Source of the DNA: Paracyclopina nana
Lineage: Eukaryota > Arthropoda > Copepoda > Cyclopoida > Cyclopettidae
Length of the DNA stretch: 64,000 bases
Direction of reading: 5' to 3'
Assembly (NCBI GenBank): GCA_019096065.1
Contig: JAGUCH010000002.1
Span: forward strand, 5,530,501-5,594,500
A program made the position numbers and the translations under genes. The notes under the pieces were generated by a model. It was not told where the DNA came from and did not search any database. It saw nothing but the letters and a program-made list of their open reading frames with translations. Shown here piece by piece: positions 12,110-23,605 of the stretch. Within the stretch, counting starts at the first letter, position 1. Each line of letters starts with the position of its first letter.

Positions 12110-14502
12110 ATGAGGCTTGCTGTCGCACGAGCTCTCTTTCGGTCAAGCTCAATTGAGCTGACTCATGGATTGTCTGGTTCGCGATCATTGAGCTCTGTCC
12201 CGCAACCCCAGGAATCTGCAGCTTCTGCTGCACAAGATAAAGACTGCAAAATCAACATCATAACAGCGTCTGTTCCGGGTGAGATATTGAACCAGCATTG
12301 ACTAGAAATGACCAGATCTACAACATTCTTACTCTACTTATAGGTCCGAAATCTTCGCAGCTCCGAAACGAGCTCCTGGATGTTCAACAAATGTCATCTG
12401 TTGTACTTATCTCAGATTTAGAAAAGTCGAAAGGAAACTACTTCACAGATGTCGATGGCAACACTTACTTGGATTGCTTCATGCAGATAGCCTCTTTGCC
12501 GTTGGGTACGCGCTAAAGTCCATTTTTTTATTGTTGGCCTGTTTTAGTGATGCCTGAGTGTACGTTTGTAGCTAGCTGGTCTTCGGGTTCCTTCTGCAGT
12601 AACTTTTCTTTTACTGATTTGTTGAAAAATAAGGTTTTTTTTAAAATTAGTTAATAGAAGTATCTAGGTGGAAGCATTGAAAGACAGCACAAATCTCAAT
12701 AGCACTTTTCCAAGAAGAAAGACTGGGGCTGTTTCAAAAAAATATTGCTCCTCTTTTTTGGGAAAAATCTTTTTTTTTTCACAAAAGTGTGCGGAAATCG
12801 TCAAGAGCGTAATTTTGGGAATTTCATGGGGCAAAATGATAAAACTAAAGTGCGCATGAGTCTTAGAAAAAAGTTGATCGTTTAACATTCCCTAAGGCCA
12901 AAGTATTAATGCCTGAGTAATGATCTCACCAAGAGGAAAACTATTATTATGCAAGGTTTCGAAACCCATCAAGCTTATATTAAAATTAAAAGGAGGATCT
13001 TAACCTAGGCTATAACCATCCATCGTTGAAGGCTGCACTTCTCGACCCCAAAAATCTCTCGTCCCTCATCAACAGACCAGCCATGGGTAACTCTTAATTC
13101 CGAGATAATACAATTGACTGCAAAAAACATACCCATTTCAATTTTAGGCTGGTATCCAAACGAGCGTTGGGTGAACTTAGTGAATAAAGTCATGATGTCA
13201 GTTGCTCCCAAAGGACTTGATCAGGTGATTTTAATTTTTTTGCTCGCGTTCTTTCTTTTGCAATTTCGGCTGTAACCTCTCATATTTTTAGATTTATCCA
13301 ATGATGTGTGGTACGTGCTCCAATGAAAATGCCATCAAAATGATGTTTATGAAATACATGGACAACCAAAGGGGTGGAAGAGAAACTTTCACTGAGGATG
13401 AACTCACATCAACCATGGCCAATCGTGAACCAGGCTCACCCAAGCTGTCCATTTTGGCATTTAAAGGCTGCTTTCACGGTCGCACTGTGGGCCTCTTGTC
13501 TTGCTCAAACTCAAGGCCCATTCACGGAGTCGATATTCCGACACTTCCTTGGCCCAAGGCTGATTTCCCACAGTATAAATACCCATTGGAAGATCATGTA
13601 AGAGAAAATCAGGCAGAGGATCAGCGTTGCCTGGCAACTGTTGAGGAGCAAATAGAAAACCAAGCCAAAATTGGGTATCCTGTGGCTGGAATCATCACTG
13701 AGCCTATCCAGGCTGAGGGCGGGGATAATTATGCATCCAAGGAGTTTTTCCAAGTACCTCCCTAAAATTAGCCTAGAAAGTTGGCTTACTCATGACTGTT
13801 TGTTCTAACGCAGGGACTTGATTTGATAGCTCATAAGCATAATATTTCGCTTCTCATGGACGAGGTTCAAACTGGAGGAGGATCAACTGGCAAGATGTGG
13901 TGCCATGAACATTTTGACCTCAAGCACGGACCTGATTTGGTGACATTTTCAAAGAAGATGCTTAGTGGTGGCATATACCACAAGTCCACTGTTCGGCCAA
14001 AGCACCCTGGTCGAATCATTAATACTTGGATTGGGGATCCTCACAAAGTCATCCTTTTGGAGGCAGTAAGTTTTCGAAGCACGTGGGCTCTCCACTTTAC
14101 TATAATTTGGATCTTTTGCAAGGTTATCAATGAGATAAAGGAGCAGGATTTGATTGGTCTCACCAACAGAGCTGGTGAGGTGATGCTAAGTGGACTGAAG
14201 GATTTGCAACAGCGTTATCCAGGACTGCTTCATGCTGCACGCGGCCTCGGAACGTTCTGCGCAGTCGACTGTCCAAGTGCAGGACTTCGGTAATACATTA
14301 TTTTCATTAACACTTCATTATCGTAAGCAGCAGTTTATAATGTAGCGATGAGGTCGTTGGTCGCATGAGATCTGAGGGCGTATTGATCGGAGGTTGCGGA
14401 GAGAGCACCATTCGCATAAGACCAGCCCTCATATTCGAGCCAAAGCATGCTGAAATTATGCTTGAGAAATTCGAAGCTGTCCTCAGCAAGTTCAAAAACT
14501 AA
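12110..14502 (+). CDS. ABAT: 4-aminobutyrate (GABA) aminotransferase, mitochondrial
   Basis: PLP-dependent class III aminotransferase that converts GABA and 2-oxoglutarate to succinic semialdehyde and glutamate in mitochondria. Exons: 12110-12278, 12344-12505, 13009-13086, 13148-13224, 13292-13753, 13814-14065, 14123-14289, 14346-14502; 507 aa (human about 500). The first about 45 residues are Arg/Ser-rich, as in a mitochondrial presequence. Seen: VPGP start of the fold, DVDGNTYLD, GTCSNENAIK, AFKGCFHGRTVG, EPIQAEGGDN, LMDEVQTGGG, the PLP-lysine motif TFSKKMLSGG, INTWIGDP, and the end GGCGESTIRIRP. The 503-bp intron between exons 2 and 3 is the only long coding intron. A probable TATA promoter and 5' UTR intron lie upstream. 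It ends tail to tail with the PDK gene. Confidence 0.95.
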
Positions 14503-14842
14503 TCCCCTACGCTATTCCACTTGGTTCACTTCTTATCCATGTATGCACGATTAAACTTTCACTTATCAAAGGCAAAAATAAAAAGCAAATTATCTTATTC
14601 TCAGTGGAGTGTTTATTTCATTTTCCGCTTATATAATTTAGAACAAAAATATCGAATTTGACGCAAAAAGCACAGAAAAACAATGTACTATTACTATGAA
14701 GATGTGCGCTTGCGTTGATTAATTAGTATCAAAATTAATTCGTTGACTCTGCGCAGAAGTGGATCTGAATGAATTATGATTAAAGCCCATCACGTTAACT
14801 GAATGTATGATATGAAATGATTCTGCGTCGGCGACGTCTTCG
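14503..14842. other. tail-to-tail spacer, GABA-T and PDK
   Basis: Shared 3' region. An AATAAA signal for GABA-T lies near 14576. Nothing else seen. Confidence 0.4.
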
Positions 14843-16272
14843 TCAAGTACTGCTAGTAAGGCGGCCACTTTGGTAGTGCACTGTAGAGTTCATGTTGGAG
14901 CTCGGGTCAGTCCAATCTGCTGTGGGTATGGATTGCTTATACTGCTTAGTCGATGTCTTGTTGAAAATAGGCAAAAGCTCGCTGGCGTCCTTGGTGCTGG
15001 CCTTCAAGTACACAATGGCGTCGGTCCCATACCCATCATAAGAGTTCACTATGAGATCTCCATGGAAGTACCTCGCGTACAGCCTCGAAAGGGGGAGGCC
15101 ATAGCCGTACCCAGCGAAGGCTGCTTGCTCCGTGGGTTTCATGGCTGGCCGCGGAGCAGTCGAGTACAAATAGTTGAACATGCGAGTGGTCACTCTGTGC
15201 GGAATACCTCCGCCCTGCAAAGGGACATTGAAGAGTTATTTCAATAAAGGAGAATCGAGTAGCAAAACTGACCTGATCGCTGATTTTGATCGTCACATCA
15301 GTATTTCCTCTGGCAACGAGTACGCAAATCGGAGGAGTCCTGATGGTGCCTTTCGTTTCGACTGTTGCTCGCATTGCATTTTTGAACAGCTCGACAAGTA
15401 TGAATTTGAGCTGCATGTGAGGATACACCATGTAGATGTTTCTTGCCGGTGGTGGATCGACGCTATTGTGAATTGTCAAATGAAGCTCAGGGGATATTGT
15501 GTAGTTTTGCTCGCACATGATGGCCGCTTCTTCGAAGGCTTTCTGCACCAGAGATTTGACGTTGCATTTGATGTCAATGATGCCCACCATTTTCTTGGAA
15601 TGATAGACTGGATCCTCAAACAAAAGGATATGCTGGTTCATTAACATTTTGAGGCTGACCGGAAGAAGAAAACAAGCCCATAAATATGATCGTTGGCAAG
15701 AGTATACGCGTATAGTACCTGATTCGTGACATGTAAAATCTATCCAAGAAGTATTGTATGCTGGTCTCGGTCATTTTATCCACGTGGTGGGTGTCCTTAA
15801 GCTCTAGCACGCCTTGAGCCATAACGCGCACAGCATCGTTGCACCGCTTCTCAACGTCTACCAACGCTTGCAAGTAGTCTTTCATCGTGGTGTTGCTGTC
15901 AGGTCTGCCCTCGAACTCAATCAGGTCCCTAAAACTGTCTGCATAATGTCCCTGGAAGCAAAGCAACATTTCCTGCAAATTTAGCCATCAGCATAGCTTT
16001 AATTTCACGCGTACCTGTAACTCTTGGACAGAGGGCATTTGGAGCAAGGATGCTGGAAGCAAGTTGATCTCCTTCATGATGTTGGCAAACCTCACAGGAA
16101 GCTCCTTCTTAAGGAAATGATACGAGTCTGCTTCCAGGGCTTGTTGGCCAAACTGGAGAAACTGTTCAATACTTAGTGGCACCGGGTTGAACTGGGCATA
16201 ATTGTCCAACAACTTTAAAGACCTAATGTCCAGCAATTTGGCCAAATTTCGCGACACTGGAGCAAACCTCAT
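14843..16272 (-). CDS. Pdk: pyruvate dehydrogenase kinase, mitochondrial
   Basis: GHKL-type protein kinase that phosphorylates the E1-alpha subunit of pyruvate dehydrogenase and so limits acetyl-CoA production. Exons (minus): 16015-16272, 15719-15972, 15273-15654, 14843-15214; 421 aa, the usual PDK length. The N-terminal four-helix regulatory domain shows ALEADSYHFLKKELPVRFAN and FLDRFYMSRIS. The nucleotide-binding domain has the N box (ELFKNAMRATVE), the G1 box (ISDQGGGIP) and the G2 region (GYGYGLPLSRLYARYFHGD). The C-terminus, with DWTDPSSN, matches the DW-motif tail of PDKs. Where most PDKs have DRGGG, this copy reads DQGGG, a mild change. The N-terminus (MRFAPVSRNLAKLL) is compatible with mitochondrial import. 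Confidence 0.95.
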
Positions 16273-16501
16273 GCTGCTGATCTTGATGATTCAGGCCAAC
16301 AGCTCATCTGAAAAAGACCAGCCTCTATAGTTTGCAAGCTACTGACAAATCCGCACCGTGGAGCACACAAGTAGACTAGCAGAATCTAGAGGCCAGACAT
16401 TGTCAGCTGCTGTCAAACGTCTGTTACCAAGCCCGGCTTTCCGTACACTCGCTGCTGCTACAGCTCCACATGGATGAGTGTACTGAGGCATCGAGTGTAC
16501 T

Positions 16502-16521
16502 GCACACACACACACACACAT
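16502..16521. repeat. (CA)n microsatellite
   Basis: About ten CA units, followed by TATAAGCGCGCGCGAGC. Simple repeat in the upstream region of PDK. Confidence 0.85.
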
Positions 16522-18034
16522 ATAAGCGCGCGCGAGCTGCACTTAATATGCAGTATTTCATTGTCAAGGTCAGACAATATGATTTTTCCTCGCTGTTACA
16601 CTTATACTTGATACATTTGCAATTTCTTTTGTAGTATATGGAGAAAGCCCAACCTTTAAAGATTGGTCACTTTTACTTTTTTCGCTCCTGAGGCCCATCA
16701 CGCCACCTCATGACTTTCTTTTTTAAGTGCTGAGACGTCTGGCTCTAGTAATCTCATGTGTGCACGTGTGGTGTGAGCGAAAAAATGCAATTTGCCTGGC
16801 AACACAAGCGTTTAGAATTAGACAAAGTCAGTGGGTTTTTACAGAGTCAATATTAAGATTGCGGCAGGCTCTAGAAACTGATGACACAACGGACATGCAT
16901 GCTTTGCATGATTTTAGGCCATTGTGACGTGGGAGATAATGAGATAATACAACCTAGGCTTAGCTTTACCTATAAATACAGGATGCTTAAAAAAGAAAAC
17001 TTATCGTACAATTCGTTGAACTGCCAACGAAAGCTGAATGCCCCTCCTGTTTCTTTATTATAAAGGCATATTTTTGAAAAAGCTCATATTTCAGCTTGAA
17101 ATTAGAGGAATCTTGTGCAATGACTACCATTGTAATTATGCTTTTTAATCTTAAAAGGTAATGCGTTTTTTAGATGAACTTTATTTGTTATAAATGCCGC
17201 AAACCTCACCAAAAGAGCCTTATGTCATAGCCAATTTTCACGTTTTCAGCCTAAAAATTCCGTGTAGGTCAAGGTTTTAAGTTTTTCCTCTTTAAAAAGA
17301 CAAGATTCTGAAATTCGAAAGTTATGCGCAAAAATAAGTTAAGTTATGTTTTTTAAGAAAGTTTTTTTTATTATGCGTTGAATTATTTAAACAGCGTTCA
17401 TCATGCCTCTAATTTGTTCATGAAAACCGCTTTTAATGCATGTTTATATCGCTCGCATAGCTATCATCACAGACATTTTTGACTATCGAGAAGACAAGCA
17501 TCCCAACTTTCCTGGCAAGGAAAGGTCGGTTGTGCTTAAATACCGGTTATCGCTTGAAAAGGCAAACGCAACTTTTGCCCACGTGAGGTAAGGAGTATAA
17601 TGTAACGTAACAAGTGAAGATAATTTCACGTGCGATCGCTTTTTTTCATGATTTTTAATATTCTGCGGAGCTTTGATTTGCCAAGTGAACTTAAAACGAA
17701 TAATAGAACTAGTTGAAAGCTACATACAGTTTGTATAAGTGATGATTAGTACAAAGCTGCACATAAATCATCGTTCAAAAAATGTGAGGAAAACAACGAA
17801 CAAGTTTTACAGCTTTGTATACATATTGAAGATTTGTCGATCCATTTCTGCCTCTTGCACCAAAAATGTTGCATTTACGTTCACGAGCACCGCGTTTCTA
17901 CTACGGCATCTAATGAAAGCCATCTCTAACAAACGCTTTCATTAAGATGTAATGATACACTATACTATTAAATAAATCTGCATAAACGCAGCCCATTCAA
18001 TGGCAACCTGGTTGCCTTGCCTAAAAACACCTCA

Positions 18035-18100
18035 CATTGGACAAAAAAGCCATTTTCGCGCTCGCAAGAAATTCCGCCAAATCTCCAAATTCTCATTTTA
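18035..18100 (+). repeat. dispersed repeat, copy 1
   Basis: This stretch (GCCATTTTCGCGCTCGCAAG and what follows, to TTCTCATTTT) is clearly similar to 60180-60242, where the matching start reads GCCGTTTTCGCACTCACAAG. Both copies lie within about 600 bp of a fold-back structure. Family unknown. Confidence 0.6.
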
Positions 18101-18631
18101 AGACCAATTTTAAGTTTCTAATTTGAATGACTTCCAGGCTATCAAAAGTCTCCAAATAAGTGTGCAATAACAGATAAAGATGAAATTTCCTTAGAAATCA
18201 ATCTGTCTTGGATTAAGTGTATTTTTGGAAAAATGGAAGAAGAGCCATTTTGGGCTATTTTCAGGCAGCCATAGTTTTTGTTTGCCACCAAATGCAATTA
18301 AGATATTGTGACTTAATAATAACTAAGACACCATTTTAGAATAATCAATAAAAATTGGGCGCGGAAATTCGCGGAATGAGGAGCTATAAGAAAAAGGTAC
18401 TACGTTGTTTTCGCGACTTTTCGCGGCATCTTTAACCACTATTTACCTTGTTTTTGGGATTTACCATATATGGTCAATTTTATTGCTTTGAGCCTTTGCT
18501 TTTCATTTGCATGTGACAAACATCTGTAATCCAATAAGGATTTTCTAAGTTGATTTTTCCTTCATGTGTATTTTCATTACAATCGTTGAACTAATAAGAG
18601 ATTGTACCTCTGAATTTAACAATGCACAAAA

Positions 18632-20097
18632 AAGTGCTTAAGGAAAACCTTCGCAGAATTTTCAATAACCACTCTAGCGGCACCGAGAGCTTTTTGAAAA
18701 TCTTATGGACCATCTTGAGGGGCTACCCCTAGATAGTCACCATGCCAAAGGGTTTTGCCCCTGGGCCCCTGGGAGGGGAGATATTGGCCCTCAAAGTTTT
18801 GGGAAATTTTTATGAAGTAAAACTTTGGGCCCCTCTCACAACCCTATGAAGCAACTTTTATTTACCCATTTTTTGGTCATTGTTGGGCCCCCTAAGGGTG
18901 TCTTTGGAAATGGGATAAAAGTTGTCGCCCTGCGTGCCCACTGTGCTCCAAGGGGCAAAATGTGAATTTTAGGGGTTAACTTTGGAGCAAAATTGAGGGA
19001 ACTCCCCCTGGTTGAATTTTGTTCATTTTTTGCACAGAGTCAGTCAAAGATGAGTACTTTCAAATAAAAAAATAAAAAAATGGTCCATTTTTGTTTGGAG
19101 CCAGATACTGTCCGTCAAAGTTTTGCTAATTTTAGCCATAATAAGTTTGTTTAACAGACTTCAGATTCATGACCTAAAAATGAAATTTTATTATAATAAT
19201 GATATATTGTGAACAATTTTTGTTATGGTCATTTTTTGTTTTGGTAGCATCTGGGGGTACTTTCTAATAAAAAAATAAAAAAATGGTCCATTTTTGTTTG
19301 GAGCCAGATACTGTCCTCATTTTAGTAAAAATAAAAGTTGCTTGCCACAGCCAATGATTATAATAAAATTTCATTTTTGAAGGTGAAAAATGAATTATGT
19401 AACATACAAACTTAATTCTTGCATCTAACACCATTTTTTTCAAAAAATCATAAAACTTTTATTAAGGAAGTACCCCCAGATGCTACCAAAACAAAAAATG
19501 ACCATAACGAAAATTGTTCACAATATATCATTATTATAATAAAATTTCATTTTTAGGTCATGAATCTGAAGTCTGTTAAACAAACTTATTATGGCTAAAA
19601 TTAGCAAAACTTTGACGGACAGTATCTGGCTCCAAACAAAAATGGACCATTTTTTTATTTTTTTATTTGAAAGTACTCATCTTTGACTGACTCTGTGCAA
19701 AAAATGAACAAAATTCAACCAGGGGGAGTTCCCTCAATTTTGCTCCAAAGTTAACCCCTAAAATTCACATTTTGCCCCTTGGAGCACAGTGGGCACGCAG
19801 GGCGACAACTTTTATCCCATTTCCAAAGACACCCTTAGGGGGCCCAACAATGACCAAAAAATGGGTAAATAAAAGTTGCTTCATAGGGTTGTGAGAGGGG
19901 CCCAAAGTTTTACTTCATAAGAATTTCCCAAAACTTTGAGGGCCAATATCTCCCCTCCCAGGGGCCCAGGGGCAAAACTCTTTGGCATGGTGACTATCTA
20001 GGGGTAGCCCCTCAAGATGGTCCATAAGATTTTCAAAAAGCTCTCGGTGCCGCTAGAGTGGTTATTGAAAATTCTGTGAAGGTTTTCCTTAAGACTT
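18632..20097. mobile_element. fold-back (long inverted repeat) element, about 1.46 kb
   Basis: Two arms of about 626 bp, 18637-19262 and 19469-20093, are nearly perfect reverse complements; I found only a few mismatches by eye (for example CTTCGCAG against CTTCACAG). They are separated by a 206-bp loop, and similarity extends a few bases further with a one-base gap. Arm ends are CTTAAGG/CCTTAAG. The arms carry no ORF of note. A 50-bp segment (AT-rich tract, then TGGTCCATTTTTGTTTGG and CCAGATACTGTCC) occurs twice in direct orientation (about 19063-19111 and 19266-19316) and again inverted in the right arm. I could not identify a target-site duplication. It may be a non-autonomous DNA transposon (MITE or FB type) or a recent inverted duplication. 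Transcription would give a long hairpin RNA. Confidence 0.85.
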
Positions 20098-21077
20098 GTA
20101 GGCAGATGTATGTGCAAAAAGTTCACTAGCCGTTACTTCTAATGTAATTATCATCAAATTGCTTTAAATCTGATTACTTATCAAAAACTTTTACTGAAAG
20201 CTTCTGGAAATTTCACGATATTAGCGAAACCCTTAAAAAGGCACAGTTCTAAAGTCACTCATGATGAGGATAAATGAAACTGGGTTACGTTACCGGCTAA
20301 AGCTATTATAGCTAGGGCAGCTTGAAACTCTTCTGATGCATACTTGGCAATAACATCTTTTTATGCCATGCACACGATGCTGCAGCGTGATACTTTAGAG
20401 CTAAGCTAGGAAAGCAAATCGGAGTAATGAACTCAGCCAACATGGATGCTGCCCATGCATTTCTTACCTCTTACACCTTACCTCTTGCAACCAAGTGCAA
20501 TTGCGCTTCTCCAAGAGCAGAATTAATTATCAAATAAATATTGCTGCGTCAAATAAGTTCAAACTGTCATGATGTACAAAATGCGACGGTAATGTAAACA
20601 ATCGTTTTCCAGCACGTTTTATGAGGTAAGATATTGGAAACTCACTTGAATTGATTATCCCGAGTCCGCAATGATTCTTAATGAAGCTTCTATTCTGTAG
20701 AAGGAATCTTTCAGCTCCTAAGACGGGATTGGAATACGCATCTTCAGACACTTCGTTTTTGTGTGACTTTTTTCATAACTAACACATGACATTGTCCAAT
20801 CAAAGCTGAGCGCACTGCACGCATTAACAGCTCCACGAACAGCTTAGTTCACAGAGAACTGGCCTGAGTTTTCTTTCAGACGCGTTAGTTACTTTTGTGA
20901 CAGTGTGCAGTTGGATCACCCCACCTTTTTAGCCAATCAGAATCGAGATTTTTCACCGCCGCAATTCGACGGAAAAAATCTCTCAATCTCTAAGCGCAAT
21001 TGTTGGCCCTTTTCCAACTTAAAAATTCCGTCATTTCCGTGAATTGAAGTGGAGAAGACTTGAAGAGAAGGAAAACC
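20098..21077. other. region between the hairpin element and folliculin
   Basis: No supported gene. The final part is presumably the folliculin promoter. Nothing distinctive seen. Confidence 0.4.
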
Positions 21078-22244
21078 ATGTCTGGTGCAATTGGAGTATT
21101 GGCAGTTTTCTGTGAATCGCACGGTCCCACTTTGATTTCAGCCACATTGACCTCCGTTGAGCCCATGGTCGAGGTTGTGAACATGGTGAACAAAGAGCTT
21201 AGGGAAGATGTGACTTCTGATTGCGAATATTGTAAAAGTTTTTGCAAGACAGAGGATTGGCCTTGTTTTGCAACCTTCATGGACAAGCTGACTTACATAA
21301 GCTCAAGAGGTGGGGCTGGTGTAGTAGACCCCAGATTCCTAAAGCATGTCAGTATGCGCTGCCTCAGTTGTGAATTGGGAGATACATTTGTGGTTCGTGA
21401 TGACTTGCTTGAAGGTGGCATCCTTTGCCATAACTTTCGGGCTCAGGATCAGGCTGCGAGAGGATCCAGAAGACTATATTCTCTTAGTTTGGTTTCCCTT
21501 ACGTCGAGTTTACTGTCGCCATCCTCGACGAGCTTCATCCTTTCCAGATTACAAGATATTGCGTCTGAGCTAGTCAGTGAAGATACTGACTATCATCTGT
21601 CATTGGCGAAAGACGACTTACAGAAAAAGGCGTTGACGTTGGTTCATTTAAGGTTCACTGAATTGATGATTCAAATGAGCTTAGAGCGCAAGAAGTTTCA
21701 CAAAACCTCGATAATACCGAGGTGTTTAACAACGCCAATCCGAAGGGATGATCTCCATCTCGCTAAGGCATGTGCAACTAGTTGTGATCTACGAGCTTTG
21801 TTAAACGAAATGTTCCTGAAAAGACCTTCTATTGCCATCAAGTTTGAAGATGAGGGGCTTATGCAAAAATTCAAGGACTTGCTTTCCTACCTAAGCATAG
21901 GCAGAAGATTGATGACATTACGAGCCAATCATCTGGCAGTCCTTAAAGAGGGTAACGCTACAAGAAAAAGTGACGAGATAGTTGTTTTGTCTGACCTCTC
22001 GGTCAAGGTCTCTGAAGAAAGTCGTAGCAAAAAGGAAATTCCTTTGTTGACTTATGTTAGAGAAGTCTTGGATGCCGTAAATGAAGGGTTATCCTATGAA
22101 GCCACGCTCGCCAAAATCAGCCTAATCAAACACAAGTACGACAACTTGGCCCGTCACTGGCCTTCAAAGGCCACCCCAAACTACATAATGTCGAAAGGAC
22201 TTGAGACTCACGATGCTGTCTGGTTGGAATCTTTGTGTTTATAA
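21078..22244 (+). CDS. Flcn: folliculin-like protein (longin/DENN), short
   Basis: Likely folliculin, the GAP subunit for RagC/D that links lysosomal amino-acid sensing to TORC1. One uninterrupted exon, 388 aa, from the ATG in AAAACCATGT. Upstream in-frame codons lack an ATG. The N-terminal longin domain shows LAVFCESHGPTLI, a CxxC pair (CEYC), the folliculin signature MRCLSCEL, then CHNFRAQDQAARGSRRLYSL, which matches the human HTFFIKDSLARGFQRWYSI block. The C-terminal DENN part is diverged. The protein is much shorter than human FLCN (579 aa): the acidic insert and part of the C-terminal domain are missing. Only 66 bp separate its stop from the next gene's start on the same strand. SMCR8-type proteins are an alternative, less likely. 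Confidence 0.7.
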   Translation: MSGAIGVLAVFCESHGPTLISATLTSVEPMVEVVNMVNKELREDVTSDCEYCKSFCKTEDWPCFATFMDKLTYISSRGGAGVVDPRFLKHVSMRCLSCELGDTFVVRDDLLEGGILCHNFRAQDQAARGSRRLYSLSLVSLTSSLLSPSSTSFILSRLQDIASELVSEDTDYHLSLAKDDLQKKALTLVHLRFTELMIQMSLERKKFHKTSIIPRCLTTPIRRDDLHLAKACATSCDLRALLNEMFLKRPSIAIKFEDEGLMQKFKDLLSYLSIGRRLMTLRANHLAVLKEGNATRKSDEIVVLSDLSVKVSEESRSKKEIPLLTYVREVLDAVNEGLSYEATLAKISLIKHKYDNLARHWPSKATPNYIMSKGLETHDAVWLESLCL

Positions 22245-22309
22245 AATCATAGCGGAATCTTGGAAAATGTCCCGTTCGCTATGTAGCGGTAAAGGTGCAT
22301 TCCCAAAAA

Positions 22310-23116
22310 ATGGATCTACAGGAAGCTTCTTTTATTTTTTCGTATGGAGAAACAGTCATTGGTCTACCTAAAGCGTTACAGAATTTCATTCTTGAGAGCA
22401 GACCACATCATAGTTTTCAAAAGAGAGAGTAAGCATTGCTGCAATTGTAAGAAACTTTAAGAAATGTTCATGGCAACATTACAGATCTGAGGCGAGAAGC
22501 TACTCATCAGGTTGCAATGATGACTTCGCCATTTTTGCCTTTTTAGCATTCTTATTGACTGTGCTTGACTTAGTCATGGAGCTTCAAGGTGGAATGGGAA
22601 AAAGAAAAAAACGTGAAGAGATGCTATTGAAAGGTGATCCGACTGCAAGGAATGCGACACTAGCTGCTTATGCAGTATTTAGAGGCTACTTGAACGCCGT
22701 GGATGCCGAGAATGCTGATTGCGCAACAATGTTTTTATGCGAGGCCGAAGCTGAGGCCTCAAAATATGGCCACATTGGAAGCCAATTAGCATCTATTACA
22801 GTGTAAGGCAAATTTTCAGAAAAATACCTTGCAATTAACGCACTTGCCCCACCACGACCATTGCAGGGATAAGGCTCTGGATTTTTTGATGAAGACTGGC
22901 AAATTCCATTTCAAGGATAGATCTGAGCCAATGAGTTACGTAATAAGTTGCAGCACTATCAGCAACTTACTCTGCACCAAGTATCCTGAATCGTACAGAA
23001 ATCCAAAGATGGTAGAGGCTCAGGAAATCAGCCAAGAGACGCAGGAGCAGATAGTTGGCGTGGTAAAACCCCTACACGAGCATGCTGTAGAAACGATGTT
23101 ATCATCAAAAACCTGA
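22310..23116 (+). CDS. unknown protein with one membrane helix
   Basis: Three exons (22310-22428, 22485-22802, 22867-23116) join in phase to 228 aa. I do not recognise the family. Residues 1-50 are polar, without a signal peptide. A hydrophobic helix (DDFAIFAFLAFLLTVLDLV) lies near 55-72, followed by a basic patch (MGKRKKR). The C-terminal half is mostly helical, with five spaced cysteines (for example CATMFLCEAEAEA). The likely topology is N-in or a tail exposed to the lumen or outside. It starts 66 bp after the folliculin stop codon. Its stop lies 43 bp from that of SNU13 on the other strand. The tight placement after folliculin suggests co-expression; function unknown. Confidence 0.65.
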
Positions 23117-23159
23117 TTTTGTATTCCTTGTTACGATAAACGCTTCAGAATGCACAAAG

Positions 23160-23605
23160 TTAGACAAGCAACTTTTCAATTTCTTGCTGAATTGTGATGA
23201 TTTGCGGCTTGATCTGAGATCCCTCGTTTTGGGTAATGCAAGCGGAGACGACGGGTCTGCTCACTCCACATGCGCGCCCAAGAGCTAAAAAAGAGAAGAG
23301 CATTGAAATGTCAGAGCTAAAAGGGCAATTTTCTTCATTGATTTACCTTGCTTGGACTGAACGAAGACGTAAGGAACGTTCTTGTCCTCGCACAACAGGG
23401 GAATGTGGAGAAGGATCTCCAAAGGCTCGGCATCGGCAGCCAAAACCACGAACTCGGCCTGGCCACGGTTCAATGCTTTGGTGGCTTCGTTGGCACCCTT
23501 CTTCAGCTGCTTATAGTTCACAGCTTGTTGCGCCAAGTTGAGGATTTTTGTGGTCAAGGCATCCTTGGCCAAGGGATAAGCACGTGGATCAGACTTTCCT
23601 TCCAT
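23160..23605 (-). CDS. Snu13: SNU13 / 15.5K / NHP2-like protein 1
   Basis: L7Ae-family protein that binds K-turns in U4 snRNA and box C/D snoRNAs, working in the U4/U6.U5 tri-snRNP and in rRNA 2'-O-methylation. Exons (minus): 23347-23605 and 23160-23284; 127 aa (human 128). Seen: [20 protein letters not shown], the RNA-binding motif [45 protein letters not shown], and the exon 2 block [16 protein letters not shown]. The start was chosen at MEGKSDP by comparison with the family; an upstream in-frame ATG is not expected in SNU13. Near identical to other animals. Confidence 0.97.

Larger units (their letters stand above)
16273..18631. other. gene-poor region upstream of PDK
   Basis: About 2.4 kb without a supported gene. 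It contains a (CA)n run at about 16502-16520 followed by an alternating GC stretch. At about 18035-18100 is a segment that recurs near 60.18 kb (see repeat entry). The rest is AT-rich and featureless to me. Confidence 0.5.

Noticed and set aside
12299-12304. In-frame read-through after GABA-T exon 1
   Set aside because: A stop follows soon; the GGTGAGAT donor and TTATAG acceptor restore the conserved VPGPKS junction.
21060-21077. Folliculin start upstream at 21060
   Set aside because: The upstream in-frame codon is TTG; the ATG at 21078 has good context and fits the family N-terminus.
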